From a virus, in the IMG/VR virus record IMGVR_UViG_3300008740_000600, positions 1 to 64,000 of that record: a DNA stretch of 64,000 nucleotides. The stretch is one strand, 5' to 3'. The notes under the pieces are model-generated. The model did no database searches. It was not told where the DNA came from and was given only the letters and a program-made list of their open reading frames with translations. Shown piece by piece: positions 42,032-51,253 of the stretch (positions within the stretch are counted from its first letter, which is position 1; the number at the start of each line of letters is the position of its first letter). The position numbers and the translations under genes are program-made.

Positions 42032-44584
42032 TTACTTGATTTGTATGATTGTGATTGTAGCTCTACTACCGGCTGTACCGGCTGTTGTTGCTTGTGTTTC
42101 TTCTTCTTGTATAATCATAACGTCAAAATTTTCTATTGAATTGGTCGTTATATATGCTCTATGATTACTATAAGTTCTATCTATTCTTTTATAACCGTTT
42201 TCACCGGCATAAGCGTCAACATTACCTGTATTACCATAAGTTGAATATCTACCAGTTTGTGTTACGGAAGATGATGAACCATCTCCAGCTGTAGTAGTAA
42301 CTGTTTGTGTTATGTCACCTGTTTCATAGTTAATTGTTTCACCACTTGCTGTTACTAAAGTTGTTGCGCCACTATTATCAACCCATTCTGTACCACAGGA
42401 TTGATTTGCTTTATCCCAATAGTAACCCATATAGATACAATCAGGTTCTGTGTCAAGACTTGCTAGATACTCTATTTCCCACTCATCGATTTCAGTAGTT
42501 TCAAATGAATATTCCTCTTCAATACTTAATTCTTCGTATTCTGCCTCCCAGTTATCATATGTACCTTGCTGTTCCCATTCCCAAAAAGCCTCCCAGTAAA
42601 TATCCCATTCTTCCCAACCCCATTCTGTTATGTACTTGTTTTTTATTTCAGATATTGTCCAAGGTTTTGGAGCATCTTTAGTATCACCGTACCATTGTGG
42701 ATTTAAATATAAGTCTTTAAATAATTGTTTAGATTCTTTTGTCCATGAATCGTATTTTGTATTTAGATCCCAATCCATTTGTATCCATTCATTAGTTTCA
42801 TCAATGTATTGTTGTGTACACCAAGATGGATCACACCAATCTTCGTTACCTGTCAGTAATTGTGGACCGTCTTGTGAGTAATAATCATTATACGCTTCTT
42901 CGTATTCTACTACTCCTTCGTCAACAAATATTTCTTGGTCATCATCTGCCCAGACATCTAGAGTAGTATCTTCTGTTACATCACCTTCAAACTTCTCGAC
43001 ATCATCAAATACGTCATCTGTAACGTCAATTGAATCATCTGTTTCCCAATCCTCGGAATAATCTTTCCAATCAGTATCTAATCCATATTTTGCCATTGTG
43101 GCATCTTGTTGTTCGTATAAAGCGTCCCAATCAACACTATCCCAGTCAACATCATTCCAATCAATACTTTCCCAATCACAATTATTTTCACAGCCTATAG
43201 CATCATAATACGCTTGGTCCATTTCAGCCCACATCTTTTTACTATCTTCGTAATCCATTTTAACTTCACCTGAAGCGTCCCAAACAGTTACTTGATCGTT
43301 TTCATCTACCCAACCATATTCGTCATCGTAGGCTTCATCGTCCCATTGATCGTAATATGATGTATCAACTTCTGTGTCAATTGAATCATCTACAATTATA
43401 TCTTCTGTTACTGCTTTTGTTTGAACTGTATCTGAAGTAATAAAATCCTCGTTGGTCATTATAATTTCAACTATATCAGTAGTATCTAAAACTTGATCAT
43501 CGCCCTTTATATCAAAATTAACATCAGAATCAATAGTGGCTTTGTCATTTATTAAACTTTCTTCTAAGTCTGAAGCAACTTCATCTGTTACTTCTACGTT
43601 AAAGTCTTTTGTTTCTACTTCTATTATTTCAATCTTGTCAAGAACTTCGTCATTTTGTTCGAACGTGTCTAACTCTACTTTAACTTCTTCTTGTGTTTCA
43701 AATTCTATAACTTCTTCTTTTTGTTCTTCTTGTATAAGTTCTTTAGTTTCTTCTTTTTGTTCGATTTGTTCAATTTCTTTAGCATCATCAACTTGTTCAT
43801 CTTGTACTAATTCTTTATCCTTAACTTCAACTTGTTCATCTTGTACAAGTTCACTGTCAATTTCTACTTCTTCATTTAAATTTTCTATTTTTTTAACTTT
43901 TGTTGGATTAGATTGCTCCTCAAACTCTTCGATAACTTCTTCGTTTGTATCTAAATCAAATAATTCTTGTTTAGCATTGTTATCTAATGGTGATGGAGGA
44001 GAAGGCATTAAGTTATCTGATAGAACTGTAACACTTGAATATGCTGTACTAATCATTGATGATCCAGCATCATTTTTAACTGTAACTTGTCCTACATTAC
44101 CATTACTATCAGGTAATAATGTAATTGTTGTTTTACCATTAGGATCTACTGTACCTGAAAATGCTGTACCTTGTACTGTTATAACTGCTGATGGTGTAAC
44201 CATAGCAACTTCACCGCCTAATTTTGATATGCTACCACTTTCGTATGTAAATGTACCAACGTTAACTGCTATCGCTAATGCTACTTCTATAGGAACTGCT
44301 GTTGTGTCAAAGGCAAACTCATCAATTACCATTTCACTATTAGGTGCTACTGTAACTTTTGTACCATCAACAAACTCAATATTCATGGCGCCGTCTTCAC
44401 CTGTTTGTAAAAAGTCATCCATGTACAATGGAAACTCAGGATCGTTAATTGTTATATTTTCAAAATCTCTTTCTACCCAAGTTGTACCCATTTTTTGTTT
44501 AACTTCGCCCACTTGAGGACCACCCCAAGCATACGTTGAAGTAAACATTATAAAACAAAGTATAAAGGTAAAAAGTCTTTTCAT
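42032..44584 (-). CDS. FecR-domain secreted protein with long acidic, Trp-rich region
   Basis: 850 residues. A signal peptide (MKRLFTFILCFIMFTSTYA) precedes a FecR domain (about 25-190: VDGTKVTVAPNSEMVI, ITVQGTAFSGTV). Residues 220-450 are extremely acidic with a 13-residue repeat containing ELVQDEQV. The next stretch is rich in Trp with Asp or Glu (NDVDWDSVDWDALYEQQ). A Thr/Ser-rich end follows. FecR modules often bind or signal at the envelope. Beside a CHASE2 cyclase this matches a bacterial gene pairing. It lies 1 base from the curlin-like gene. Confidence 0.85.
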   Translation of the reverse strand: MKRLFTFILCFIMFTSTYAWGGPQVGEVKQKMGTTWVERDFENITINDPEFPLYMDDFLQTGEDGAMNIEFVDGTKVTVAPNSEMVIDEFAFDTTAVPIEVALAIAVNVGTFTYESGSISKLGGEVAMVTPSAVITVQGTAFSGTVDPNGKTTITLLPDSNGNVGQVTVKNDAGSSMISTAYSSVTVLSDNLMPSPPSPLDNNAKQELFDLDTNEEVIEEFEEQSNPTKVKKIENLNEEVEIDSELVQDEQVEVKDKELVQDEQVDDAKEIEQIEQKEETKELIQEEQKEEVIEFETQEEVKVELDTFEQNDEVLDKIEIIEVETKDFNVEVTDEVASDLEESLINDKATIDSDVNFDIKGDDQVLDTTDIVEIIMTNEDFITSDTVQTKAVTEDIIVDDSIDTEVDTSYYDQWDDEAYDDEYGWVDENDQVTVWDASGEVKMDYEDSKKMWAEMDQAYYDAIGCENNCDWESIDWNDVDWDSVDWDALYEQQDATMAKYGLDTDWKDYSEDWETDDSIDVTDDVFDDVEKFEGDVTEDTTLDVWADDDQEIFVDEGVVEYEEAYNDYYSQDGPQLLTGNEDWCDPSWCTQQYIDETNEWIQMDWDLNTKYDSWTKESKQLFKDLYLNPQWYGDTKDAPKPWTISEIKNKYITEWGWEEWDIYWEAFWEWEQQGTYDNWEAEYEELSIEEEYSFETTEIDEWEIEYLASLDTEPDCIYMGYYWDKANQSCGTEWVDNSGATTLVTASGETINYETGDITQTVTTTAGDGSSSSVTQTGRYSTYGNTGNVDAYAGENGYKRIDRTYSNHRAYITTNSIENFDVMIIQEEETQATTAGTAGSRATITIIQIK

Positions 44585-44585
44585 G

Positions 44586-45704
44586 TTAGCAACCGTTTGT
44601 CACGGTCGCTGTTACATCACCTGATTGTGAACTTCTATCAAAAGAATATGTACAAGTATCTGAACCGTCTTGAGTGAAATTTAATGTATAATCGTATATG
44701 CTATCACCACTTACTGTTATGTTAGCTGTATTACTACCGCCTGTTTGTGAAGCATAAACTGTAGCATTTGATGTATAAACATTGAGATACATAGTATTGT
44801 TACCACCGGCTTGGTAAGCACCAATTCTATTAGTACTACCATTAACTCGTAAATACATTTTATTTAAATCACCTATTTGCATTAATCTATTAAAGCCGGC
44901 ACTATAAGCAGATGGTGTATAATCAATTCTATTGCTTGACGATCCATTAAATAACTCAATAAGCAAGTAATTACTATCTCCTCCTGTTTCTGTCTTTATA
45001 GAATTACTAGATCCAATTATATAAAAGTCAATTGACGCCAACGAAGCATCAGCAACTGCTCCGTGATTGTGTGAATTGTAATGTCCTACAGCCGCATTGG
45101 CTGTTGTATTCATGCCATCGGCACCGTCATTCATCATGTAATCTACATAATTGTCATCGCCATAGATATAAACATATAAATGATGTCCACTACCTGAATT
45201 GTTTTCAGTTTTAAATAACAGGGCGTTATCATTGCCGTCGATATCAATGTCGTAATTTTGATTTGCTACATCAGAGCCATTAGGAGAATCTTGAATAGTA
45301 ACAATATTGTCACCACCTCTGATATCAACATCTAACCACCAACCTGTGTCGCCGGTGTCGTCCATATCTAAGTTTATTCTGTTGTCACTACCTTTAATAT
45401 TGACGTCTAGTGTACAGTTAGTACAATCAAATGTAGAGTATTGATAAAAGTCATTAGTAAATCCAACCTGTCTAATATAAACAGAGTTTCCTGTACCTGT
45501 AACTTCAAATTGATCACTGGTAGAATTACCGACCCAGTTATCGGTGCCGTCTTGCTTTATGTAAATTGTTTCACCAGCGCCTGCGCCAGAAGTATCATCT
45601 ACTAAAAGGTATACGTTATTTCCGTTACTATCTGCTAATACAAGATTAGTGCTGGAAATAATAAGCAATAGGCTTAATGTAAGAATCCTCACTAGTGTCT
45701 TCAT
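44586..45704 (-). CDS. Curlin-like repeat secreted protein
   Basis: 372 residues with a signal peptide (MKTLVRILTLSLLLIISST). The mature part is Asn/Gly/Ser/Asp-rich with beta-strand repeats of the kind xVYxxQxGxxN: SVYIRQVGFTNDF, RLMQIGDLNKMYL, RIGAYQAGGNNTMYL, TVYASQTGGSNTANI. These resemble curlin (CsgA/CsgB) repeats, which form amyloid, but are more widely spaced. GGAG at good spacing supports the ATG. It overlaps the CsgG gene by 59 bases. Likely the substrate of the CsgG/CsgF pore. Confidence 0.75.
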   Translation of the reverse strand: MKTLVRILTLSLLLIISSTNLVLADSNGNNVYLLVDDTSGAGAGETIYIKQDGTDNWVGNSTSDQFEVTGTGNSVYIRQVGFTNDFYQYSTFDCTNCTLDVNIKGSDNRINLDMDDTGDTGWWLDVDIRGGDNIVTIQDSPNGSDVANQNYDIDIDGNDNALLFKTENNSGSGHHLYVYIYGDDNYVDYMMNDGADGMNTTANAAVGHYNSHNHGAVADASLASIDFYIIGSSNSIKTETGGDSNYLLIELFNGSSSNRIDYTPSAYSAGFNRLMQIGDLNKMYLRVNGSTNRIGAYQAGGNNTMYLNVYTSNATVYASQTGGSNTANITVSGDSIYDYTLNFTQDGSDTCTYSFDRSSQSGDVTATVTNGC

Positions 45705-46695
45705 CGCTATCTCCTGAATTAATTATTTCTTCTTCGACAGGTGTTTCTTCTAATGTTTCCGTTTCTATTGCTTCTTCTTTGACAGTTTCTTCTTCTGTTT
45801 CAAGGGCGTTCCATTCAGCTTCTTCGGCCGCCTTTTGAGCCGCCTCTTCGGCCGCTTTCTTTTCTAATTCTATTCTAAGTAATTCTTCTGCTTCAGCGTC
45901 TAATTCTTCTTGAGTAGGTCCAAACTTCCATAACTCTAATTTCGCACCTTCTTTAATTAATTCTACAACGCCTGCTTCAATAGATTTTCTTACAGCATAA
46001 GTTACTGGCTCATTTCTGGCGTAACCGGCTTCAATTTCAACTAACATTGTGTCAGCATCAACATACCTAAATACATCTCCACCTGTACTTGATGAGTATA
46101 TAGTTTTTTCAATAGTAGTAGAAATAATAACTTCGCCTGTTTGTACATTAATCAAACGTAAAATAATAGACATAATATCTTGTCTATATTCTTTGTGAGC
46201 TTGTATACCTAATACTCTTGCTCCAAATCCGCCTGATATAATATCGCTATCGTACCCTATTACACCGCCTGTAATATAAGCACCTGCGAATAGTAATGCT
46301 GGCAATGGTTGAGCATCCTCACCATCTGCCATTTGTCTTGTAGTTCTAATTAATTTACGTTCTTGTAGTAAAGATGCTAAACTATGACGTTCAACAACCC
46401 TAAACCATTTACCTTTTCCAGCATCTTGTAATGCTTTAATTAGTATTTGATAAGAACCTTGTGTTACAGCACTTGACATCGAAGCATAGTTACCGCCTGG
46501 CTTCTTTTGTCCAGTCATATCACCAAAATCGTAAACAGCAATAATAATTGGTGCTCCTTCTGGTTGTGTTATAGTTTCTAGTTCAGAAAAAGCTGGTTTT
46601 TGAACTTTGTGATCCCATCTTTCAGCTGTCGCGGCACAACCTGCCACGAAGCCAACTAATAAAAGCATCGAAAGTATTCTATATATTTTATTCAT
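45646..46695 (-). CDS. csgG: CsgG-like curli secretion pore lipoprotein
   Basis: 349 residues. Lipobox VGFVAGC with signal peptide, then the CsgG core: IIIAVYDFGDMTGQKKPGG, the YASMSSAVTQGSYQIL stretch (pore-lining), FRVVERHSLASLLQERKLI, GGVIGYDSDIISGG and VNVQTGEVIIS-like text. CsgG forms a nonameric outer-membrane channel for curlin subunits. A long Glu/Ala-rich C-terminal extension (AEEAAQKAAEEAEWNALE) is not typical. One base separates it from csgF. Confidence 0.93.
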   Translation of the reverse strand: MNKIYRILSMLLLVGFVAGCAATAERWDHKVQKPAFSELETITQPEGAPIIIAVYDFGDMTGQKKPGGNYASMSSAVTQGSYQILIKALQDAGKGKWFRVVERHSLASLLQERKLIRTTRQMADGEDAQPLPALLFAGAYITGGVIGYDSDIISGGFGARVLGIQAHKEYRQDIMSIILRLINVQTGEVIISTTIEKTIYSSSTGGDVFRYVDADTMLVEIEAGYARNEPVTYAVRKSIEAGVVELIKEGAKLELWKFGPTQEELDAEAEELLRIELEKKAAEEAAQKAAEEAEWNALETEEETVKEEAIETETLEETPVEEEIINSGDSDEDTSEDSYIKPIAYYFQH

Positions 46696-46696
46696 G

Positions 46697-47164
46697 TTAG
46701 CTGTTATCCTCTTTAGGCATTGTAAATGTAGTTACTGTACCATCGGATTCTGTTACTGTTACTACAACATTACCTGTACCTGAAGGTGTAGTCCAAACAA
46801 CTGTTTCACCATTTGTTCCTGTAAATGTTCCTGAATCTTGTTGGTTTCCGTCTGATCCAAATACGTTATCTGTAATTTGTTTAGCCAAAGCTGTGTAAAA
46901 TCTTGCTTCTAGATTTGCTTTGAATTTAGCAAACGCTGTAGCCTTGATTTCATCTTCTAAAAGCTTCGCGTCAGCTCTTTTCTTTGCCTCAATGGCATCT
47001 TTTCTAGTCTTTTCTATGTTTTCAATAGTCAAATAATGAGATGATTGTCCTTCTCCACTGAAGGAAGGGCTACCAAACTTATAAGTCAGCTCACTCGCGT
47101 TAGCTGGTATAGAAAAGAAGTTATAAATGATGTATATTGACAGTATTAAAAAAATTCTATTCAT
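46697..47164 (-). CDS. csgF: CsgF-like curli assembly factor
   Basis: 155 residues with a signal peptide ending near NASELTYKF. The mature start SELTYKFGSPSFSGEGQSS matches the CsgF N-terminal segment that plugs into CsgG. A charged helix follows, then a beta domain (GETVVWTTPSGTGNVVVTV) ending in FTMPKEDNS. CsgF caps the CsgG pore at the cell surface. First gene of the operon, behind a TATAAATA late box. Confidence 0.88.
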   Translation of the reverse strand: MNRIFLILSIYIIYNFFSIPANASELTYKFGSPSFSGEGQSSHYLTIENIEKTRKDAIEAKKRADAKLLEDEIKATAFAKFKANLEARFYTALAKQITDNVFGSDGNQQDSGTFTGTNGETVVWTTPSGTGNVVVTVTESDGTVTTFTMPKEDNS

Positions 47165-47210
47165 AATCTTAACTCACTCCGATTGATTGATTTTACACTT
47201 ATTATAATCT

Positions 47211-47218
47211 TATTTATA
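47211..47218 (-). promoter_or_regulatory. T4-type late promoter of the curli-like operon (TATAAATA)
   Basis: Exact TATAAATA on the minus strand, 46 bases before the csgF ATG. A looser sigma70-like pair (TTGTAA, 16 bases, TATAAT) overlaps the same region, so early expression cannot be excluded. Confidence 0.6.
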
Positions 47219-47259
47219 ATATTTACAAGCTAAAAGCTAAGGATAGAAGATAAAATTTT

Positions 47260-47982
47260 TTAAGATGTTCCGGGATCTGTACGGTTTAACTGCTCGAAAC
47301 CCCAGGCACGTTCACAGCACCACATACAGTTATTAACAAGCTCATGAGCATCGGTATTATAATGTGAAAAACACCTTCCTACTCTTTCGTCTGTACAGCT
47401 ATGGGTTGGTAATATGAGCTCTTCAGCATCTAATTTATAGTACATATCTATAATATGATACTTGTAAAGAGGCAACAACGGGCATATAATTTTGTCATGG
47501 CCTATTACTTCAGGGTCCATTCGCCATGGTCTAGAACCCCTAGCATAATCAACTAAATGACGTTCGGGGAGCCCAAAATTAAACCCTAGTGGTACTTGAT
47601 GATTCAGCCCATCATATATTAATTTGAATCTTTCAGATTGTATTAAAAGTCTAGTAGCAGGTACACTATCATTGTCAGTCGGTTCTCCAATTAATTCAGG
47701 ATCATCTAATCTACTATATGGTAATAATTTACGAATCTTTTTATGTACGTTTTTAGAATGAGTCTCGGCATCGTCTGCCAACCGCGGAACACAAAACGTT
47801 TTAATTCTTTTTTCTGGGTTAAATTTCAATAAGCAATATAATAAAATGGCGCTATCCATACCACCAGATACAAGTAAACCTACTTCGTCGATATCTTTAG
47901 GAATTTTAACATTGATTACTCGTCTATCCCAATCAGGGCCAACAATAAAGTTACTTGGATCAATCATTTGTAAAGAGTTCAT
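47260..47982 (-). CDS. queC: QueC-like 7-cyano-7-deazaguanine synthase (PP-loop ATPase)
   Basis: 240 residues from ATG 47982. The PP-loop is LLVSGGMDSAILL (SGGMDS at 39-44). The C-terminal Cys set THSC...GRC...NNCMWCCERAWGF fits the zinc site of QueC with an insertion. QueC turns 7-carboxy-7-deazaguanine into preQ0 using ATP and ammonia. FolE, QueD and QueE are in the same window, which strengthens the call. The divergent spacing leaves room for another PP-loop activity. Confidence 0.75.
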   Translation of the reverse strand: MNSLQMIDPSNFIVGPDWDRRVINVKIPKDIDEVGLLVSGGMDSAILLYCLLKFNPEKRIKTFCVPRLADDAETHSKNVHKKIRKLLPYSRLDDPELIGEPTDNDSVPATRLLIQSERFKLIYDGLNHQVPLGFNFGLPERHLVDYARGSRPWRMDPEVIGHDKIICPLLPLYKYHIIDMYYKLDAEELILPTHSCTDERVGRCFSHYNTDAHELVNNCMWCCERAWGFEQLNRTDPGTS

Positions 47983-48862
47983 CAAAATTATTTATTGGTT
48001 CTATAACATCTTGGGGATTATAGTTCATAATTAATAACTCTGTACGTTCTGGTCTTATACCATCGGCTGGTTCACCAGTTTTTGTTAAGGCACCTTCTTG
48101 TTTTAATAATCCATTTCTTGTAAATGTTACTTCTTCGTGCCAGTGAAACTTATCACGTGGTAGCATACTTTCAAGCTCATTAAAATAGTAATAACTTAAA
48201 GCCCATTTACCTTTTGTAGTTTTAAGTTGTTCTAATAACTCTAAATGATCTAGTTTATTAAATTCATCTTCAGTGTAATAACTTTCAAGTTTAAAATAAG
48301 GTGGGTCAATATAAAAAAATGTATCAGCACTATCATATTTTCTAATTAAATCTCTACAATCAACATTTTCTACTGTAAGATGTTTTAGTTTATCTAAATA
48401 TCTTACTTGCTGAAATTTTTCTGTCCAAGTTTTAAATTTATCTTTGTAATTTGTTTTATATATTCTAGACTTAGGTGTTAAACCAACTCCTCCAGCAAAT
48501 ATCTGTAACTGTAATAACATATATTTTGCCGCCAAGTCATAATCTGGTATGGGGAACTGCTGACCGTAAATAGCAAATACTTCATCTCTGTATTCTAAGA
48601 ACTTATCAGCATCTTTTATATCTTTATAATAGCTTTTACAAGTTTGTTCCATCTTTACTGGATCTGTACTGCTACATAAAAATACATTTGCCAAATGTCT
48701 ATTAAAATCATTATAAACATTTGTGTCAACAGGAAACTTACCACTCATCCAGTATAGCCACATGGCTCCACCGAATACTTCTACATACGTTTTACATTCG
48801 CTTGGAAATAATGGATCAATCCATCTACTATGAAGTTTCTTACCACCTATATACGGAAACAT
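47960..48862 (-). CDS. D12-class N6-adenine DNA methyltransferase (Dam-like)
   Basis: 300 residues. Motif I is YVEVFGGAMWLYW after FPYIGGKKL, and motif IV is FFYIDPPYF (Asp186-Tyr189). This matches the T4 Dam/D12 class, which methylates adenine N6, often in GATC. With the 7-deazaguanine genes it suggests that the phage DNA carries two kinds of protection from restriction. The gene overlaps queC by 23 bases and touches guaC. Confidence 0.9.
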   Translation of the reverse strand: MFPYIGGKKLHSRWIDPLFPSECKTYVEVFGGAMWLYWMSGKFPVDTNVYNDFNRHLANVFLCSSTDPVKMEQTCKSYYKDIKDADKFLEYRDEVFAIYGQQFPIPDYDLAAKYMLLQLQIFAGGVGLTPKSRIYKTNYKDKFKTWTEKFQQVRYLDKLKHLTVENVDCRDLIRKYDSADTFFYIDPPYFKLESYYTEDEFNKLDHLELLEQLKTTKGKWALSYYYFNELESMLPRDKFHWHEEVTFTRNGLLKQEGALTKTGEPADGIRPERTELLIMNYNPQDVIEPINNFDELFTND

Positions 48863-49941
48863 TATTCACCTATTGTTGTACTTTCATAAACCGTGTTTAA
48901 CTGATTTGATACTTGTATAAATGTAGCACACTTAGAAAGTTGTTTTAATCTATTTGCTCCAACATAGGTACAGGCACTTCTAACACCGCCAAGTATATCT
49001 TGAATCGTATCTCCTACAGCACCTTTATATTCAACTAGTACTGTTCTACCTTCACTACTGCGATATTGTTTTAGTCCACCAAAATGAAGTTCATTTGCTG
49101 ACCTAGAACTCATGCCATAAAATTTTACAAACTGTTTTTCTTCTGTTACACCAACTTCATTTGTAAGATATTGTTTAGTAATTATTTCTCCGCCGCCCTC
49201 ATCATGCCCTGCTAACATACCACCAAGCATAATAAAATCAGCACCTCCGGCAAAAGCCTTAACAACATCTCCTGGACAAATACAGCCACCATCAGCAATA
49301 ATATGTCCTCCTAAACCATGTGCCGCATCGGCACATTCAAAGACTGCTGAAAGTTGCGGATAGCCTACGCCAGTTTTAAGCCTAGTAGTACAAACACTTC
49401 CAGGACCAATACCAACTTTAACAATATCAGCACCATTTAATATTAATTCTTGTGTCTGATCTGCTGTAACTACATTACCAGCAATAATAACAATTTGTGG
49501 AAATTTTTTTCTAAAAGTTGAAATGAAATCTAAAAACCTTTCTGAATAACCGTTTGCTACATCAATACAAACATATTTTAATTTTTCATCTACTTTGTCG
49601 TATACTTCTTTAAACTTGTTTAAGTCTGGATCTAAGATACCAATACTCATAGCAACATATTCTGTTCTAGCAGGAGAATCAAAAAAGTCTATTAATTCTT
49701 CTGCTGAATACATTTTAACTAAACAAGTAAAAACTTTTTGCTCTGCTAATGTATCAGCCATTTCCATTGTGCCAACACCATCCATATTACTTGCCATAAT
49801 AGGAACACCATTATACTTGTTATGACTCTTAAATGTAAACTCTCTTGTAAGTTCTACGTCTTTTCTTGAACCTAGTACACTTCTTTTTGGTCTTAGCAAT
49901 ACACTATTAAAATCTAATTTAATATCTGGTTCGATTCTCAT
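48862..49941 (-). CDS. guaC: GMP reductase (IMPDH/GMPR family)
   Basis: 359 residues. The core [21 protein letters not shown] has Cys184, matching the catalytic Cys of GMP reductase (about 186 in E. coli), and [15 protein letters not shown] and [11 protein letters not shown] follow. No CBS domains are present, as expected for GuaC. It converts GMP to IMP with NADPH. In a phage that makes preQ0 from GTP it may shift purine pools. GTG/ATG coupling with neighbours. Confidence 0.88.
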   Translation of the reverse strand: MRIEPDIKLDFNSVLLRPKRSVLGSRKDVELTREFTFKSHNKYNGVPIMASNMDGVGTMEMADTLAEQKVFTCLVKMYSAEELIDFFDSPARTEYVAMSIGILDPDLNKFKEVYDKVDEKLKYVCIDVANGYSERFLDFISTFRKKFPQIVIIAGNVVTADQTQELILNGADIVKVGIGPGSVCTTRLKTGVGYPQLSAVFECADAAHGLGGHIIADGGCICPGDVVKAFAGGADFIMLGGMLAGHDEGGGEIITKQYLTNEVGVTEEKQFVKFYGMSSRSANELHFGGLKQYRSSEGRTVLVEYKGAVGDTIQDILGGVRSACTYVGANRLKQLSKCATFIQVSNQLNTVYESTTIGE

Positions 49942-50345
49942 CTTTCATTTATCCTTGTTCGTAAATCAGTTGTGCTAAACCTATGATCTCTTGAATTAAA
50001 ATGAATTTGAATATCTCTGCTTTTACAAATTTCTTTTCCTGTAAAATCTTTTGTTCTATATTCTTCGCCTAGTATTCTAATATTAATTGGATACATAGAT
50101 AAAATATCTTCTAAATCTTTTTCAGTTTGGTATGGTACTATTTCATCAACATACTTTACAGCATTTAATTGGGAATACCTTTCTACTAAACTTTGTATTG
50201 GTGTATTTTTTTCTGACCTATCAATACTTGGGTCTACTTGTAAACCTACAATCAAATGATCACAAGTACTTTTAGCTTCTCGTAACATTTCAATATGTCC
50301 GGCGTGAAGTAAATCAAATGTTGAGCAAGTGAAACCTATCACCAT
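49938..50345 (-). CDS. Cytidylyltransferase-like nucleotidyltransferase
   Basis: 135 residues. [16 protein letters not shown] carries the HxGH motif and [10 protein letters not shown] the later conserved block of TagD-like glycerol-3-phosphate cytidylyltransferases. It likely activates a small phosphate as a CDP or ADP derivative, perhaps for glycan or lipid decoration. The substrate is unknown. ATGA overlap with guaC. Confidence 0.8.
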   Translation of the reverse strand: MVIGFTCSTFDLLHAGHIEMLREAKSTCDHLIVGLQVDPSIDRSEKNTPIQSLVERYSQLNAVKYVDEIVPYQTEKDLEDILSMYPINIRILGEEYRTKDFTGKEICKSRDIQIHFNSRDHRFSTTDLRTRINER

Positions 50346-50347
50346 AA

Positions 50348-50887
50348 TTAGTTACCTTTAATTCCTAATGCTTTATATGTCTTTTGGACACATACACTTT
50401 GATAATAAGCATCAGCTAAAGCATTATGTAAGTCTTGTTGTATTTCTTTTCTTGGATCAATAGGCATTAAACTAAACAACGTTCTTGAATCTCGTATTTG
50501 CCAAAAGTTCCACGGTGTTGGTAATTTCATATTTTTATATAAGTCTTCTAACATAACAATATCAAAAGCAGGACCTTGAGCCCATATATAATCTACACCA
50601 ACTAAAAATTTATTAAGTTGATTAGTCATATCTTCTAATGTACTGCGACCCTCATCTGAGAGAGCTTCATCTCGTACTTTAGAATCTTGTCGACCCCACC
50701 ATTCGAGAGTGTCGTCATTTATAGTACGACCTAAATCTTGTTGCTCATCAATGTCTGGTTTAATATATAATCCACCATCAGGTTCAACATCTGTATGTGG
50801 ATTAAATTTAATAGCACCTAAAGAAATTATAACACTATTAGGATCAGTGCCTAAAGTCTCTAAATCTATCATAGCATGAATTGACAT
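50348..50887 (-). CDS. DEDDh 3'-5' exonuclease, T4 DexA-like
   Basis: 179 residues. Exo I is AMIDLETLGTDP (Asp-x-Glu), Exo II lies in WAQGPAFDIVMLED, and Exo III HNALADAYYQ has the His and Asp. This matches the DnaQ-like fold and the size of phage exonucleases such as T4 DexA. It probably trims DNA or RNA ends. Two bases separate it from clpS. Confidence 0.85.
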   Translation of the reverse strand: MSIHAMIDLETLGTDPNSVIISLGAIKFNPHTDVEPDGGLYIKPDIDEQQDLGRTINDDTLEWWGRQDSKVRDEALSDEGRSTLEDMTNQLNKFLVGVDYIWAQGPAFDIVMLEDLYKNMKLPTPWNFWQIRDSRTLFSLMPIDPRKEIQQDLHNALADAYYQSVCVQKTYKALGIKGN

Positions 50888-50889
50888 TT

Positions 50890-51198
50890 TTACTCCGGTT
50901 CTACTTTTACTTGTAATGGGAAGCCTCTGCCTCTTGCTAAGACTGTAACCTCAATACCTTTTTGTTCAGCAAGTTCAAATGGCAAAACTGCTACAACCGC
51001 CGATCCATTATCATGAATTTTTACTGTAATCTCTTCAGCACCTTGTGGTGTATAACCAAAAATATCTAGAAGTGTTTCAATAACAAACTCCATTGTAGTA
51101 AGTTCGTCATTTATATAGATAACTTTATATAATCCAGGTTCTTTGATTTTTTGGCGTTGCTCTACTTTTACTTTTTCTTTAATGTCTGTGTCAGCCAT
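50890..51198 (-). CDS. clpS: ClpS-like N-degron adaptor
   Basis: 102 residues from ATG 51198 with AGGA six bases upstream; a GTG at 51210 lies in that ribosome site. The fold core is intact: PGLYKVIYINDELTTMEFV (N-terminal-residue pocket Asn-Asp and Met) and TLLDIFGYTPQGAEEIT. ClpS brings proteins with N-terminal Leu, Phe, Trp or Tyr to ClpA. No ClpA is seen here, so it may recruit host ClpA. It has its own promoter. Confidence 0.9.
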   Translation of the reverse strand: MADTDIKEKVKVEQRQKIKEPGLYKVIYINDELTTMEFVIETLLDIFGYTPQGAEEITVKIHDNGSAVVAVLPFELAEQKGIEVTVLARGRGFPLQVKVEPE

Positions 51199-51223
51199 GT
51201 TTATCCTCACTCTTTAATATGTT

Positions 51224-51252
51224 ATTATAACTGATTATGTGTCGAATGTCAA
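51224..51252 (-). promoter_or_regulatory. Sigma70-type promoter of clpS (TTGACA-N17-TATAAT)
   Basis: Minus strand: TTGACA at 51247-51252 and TATAAT at 51224-51229, spacing 17, both perfect. Confidence 0.85.
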
Positions 51253-51253
51253 G

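Noticed and set aside
43536-44516. Long plus-strand open frame (326 codons, very Ser/Thr-rich) opposite the FecR gene
   Set aside because: It mirrors the acidic Glu/Asp codons of the FecR protein on the other strand and has no ribosome site; composition is a shadow effect.
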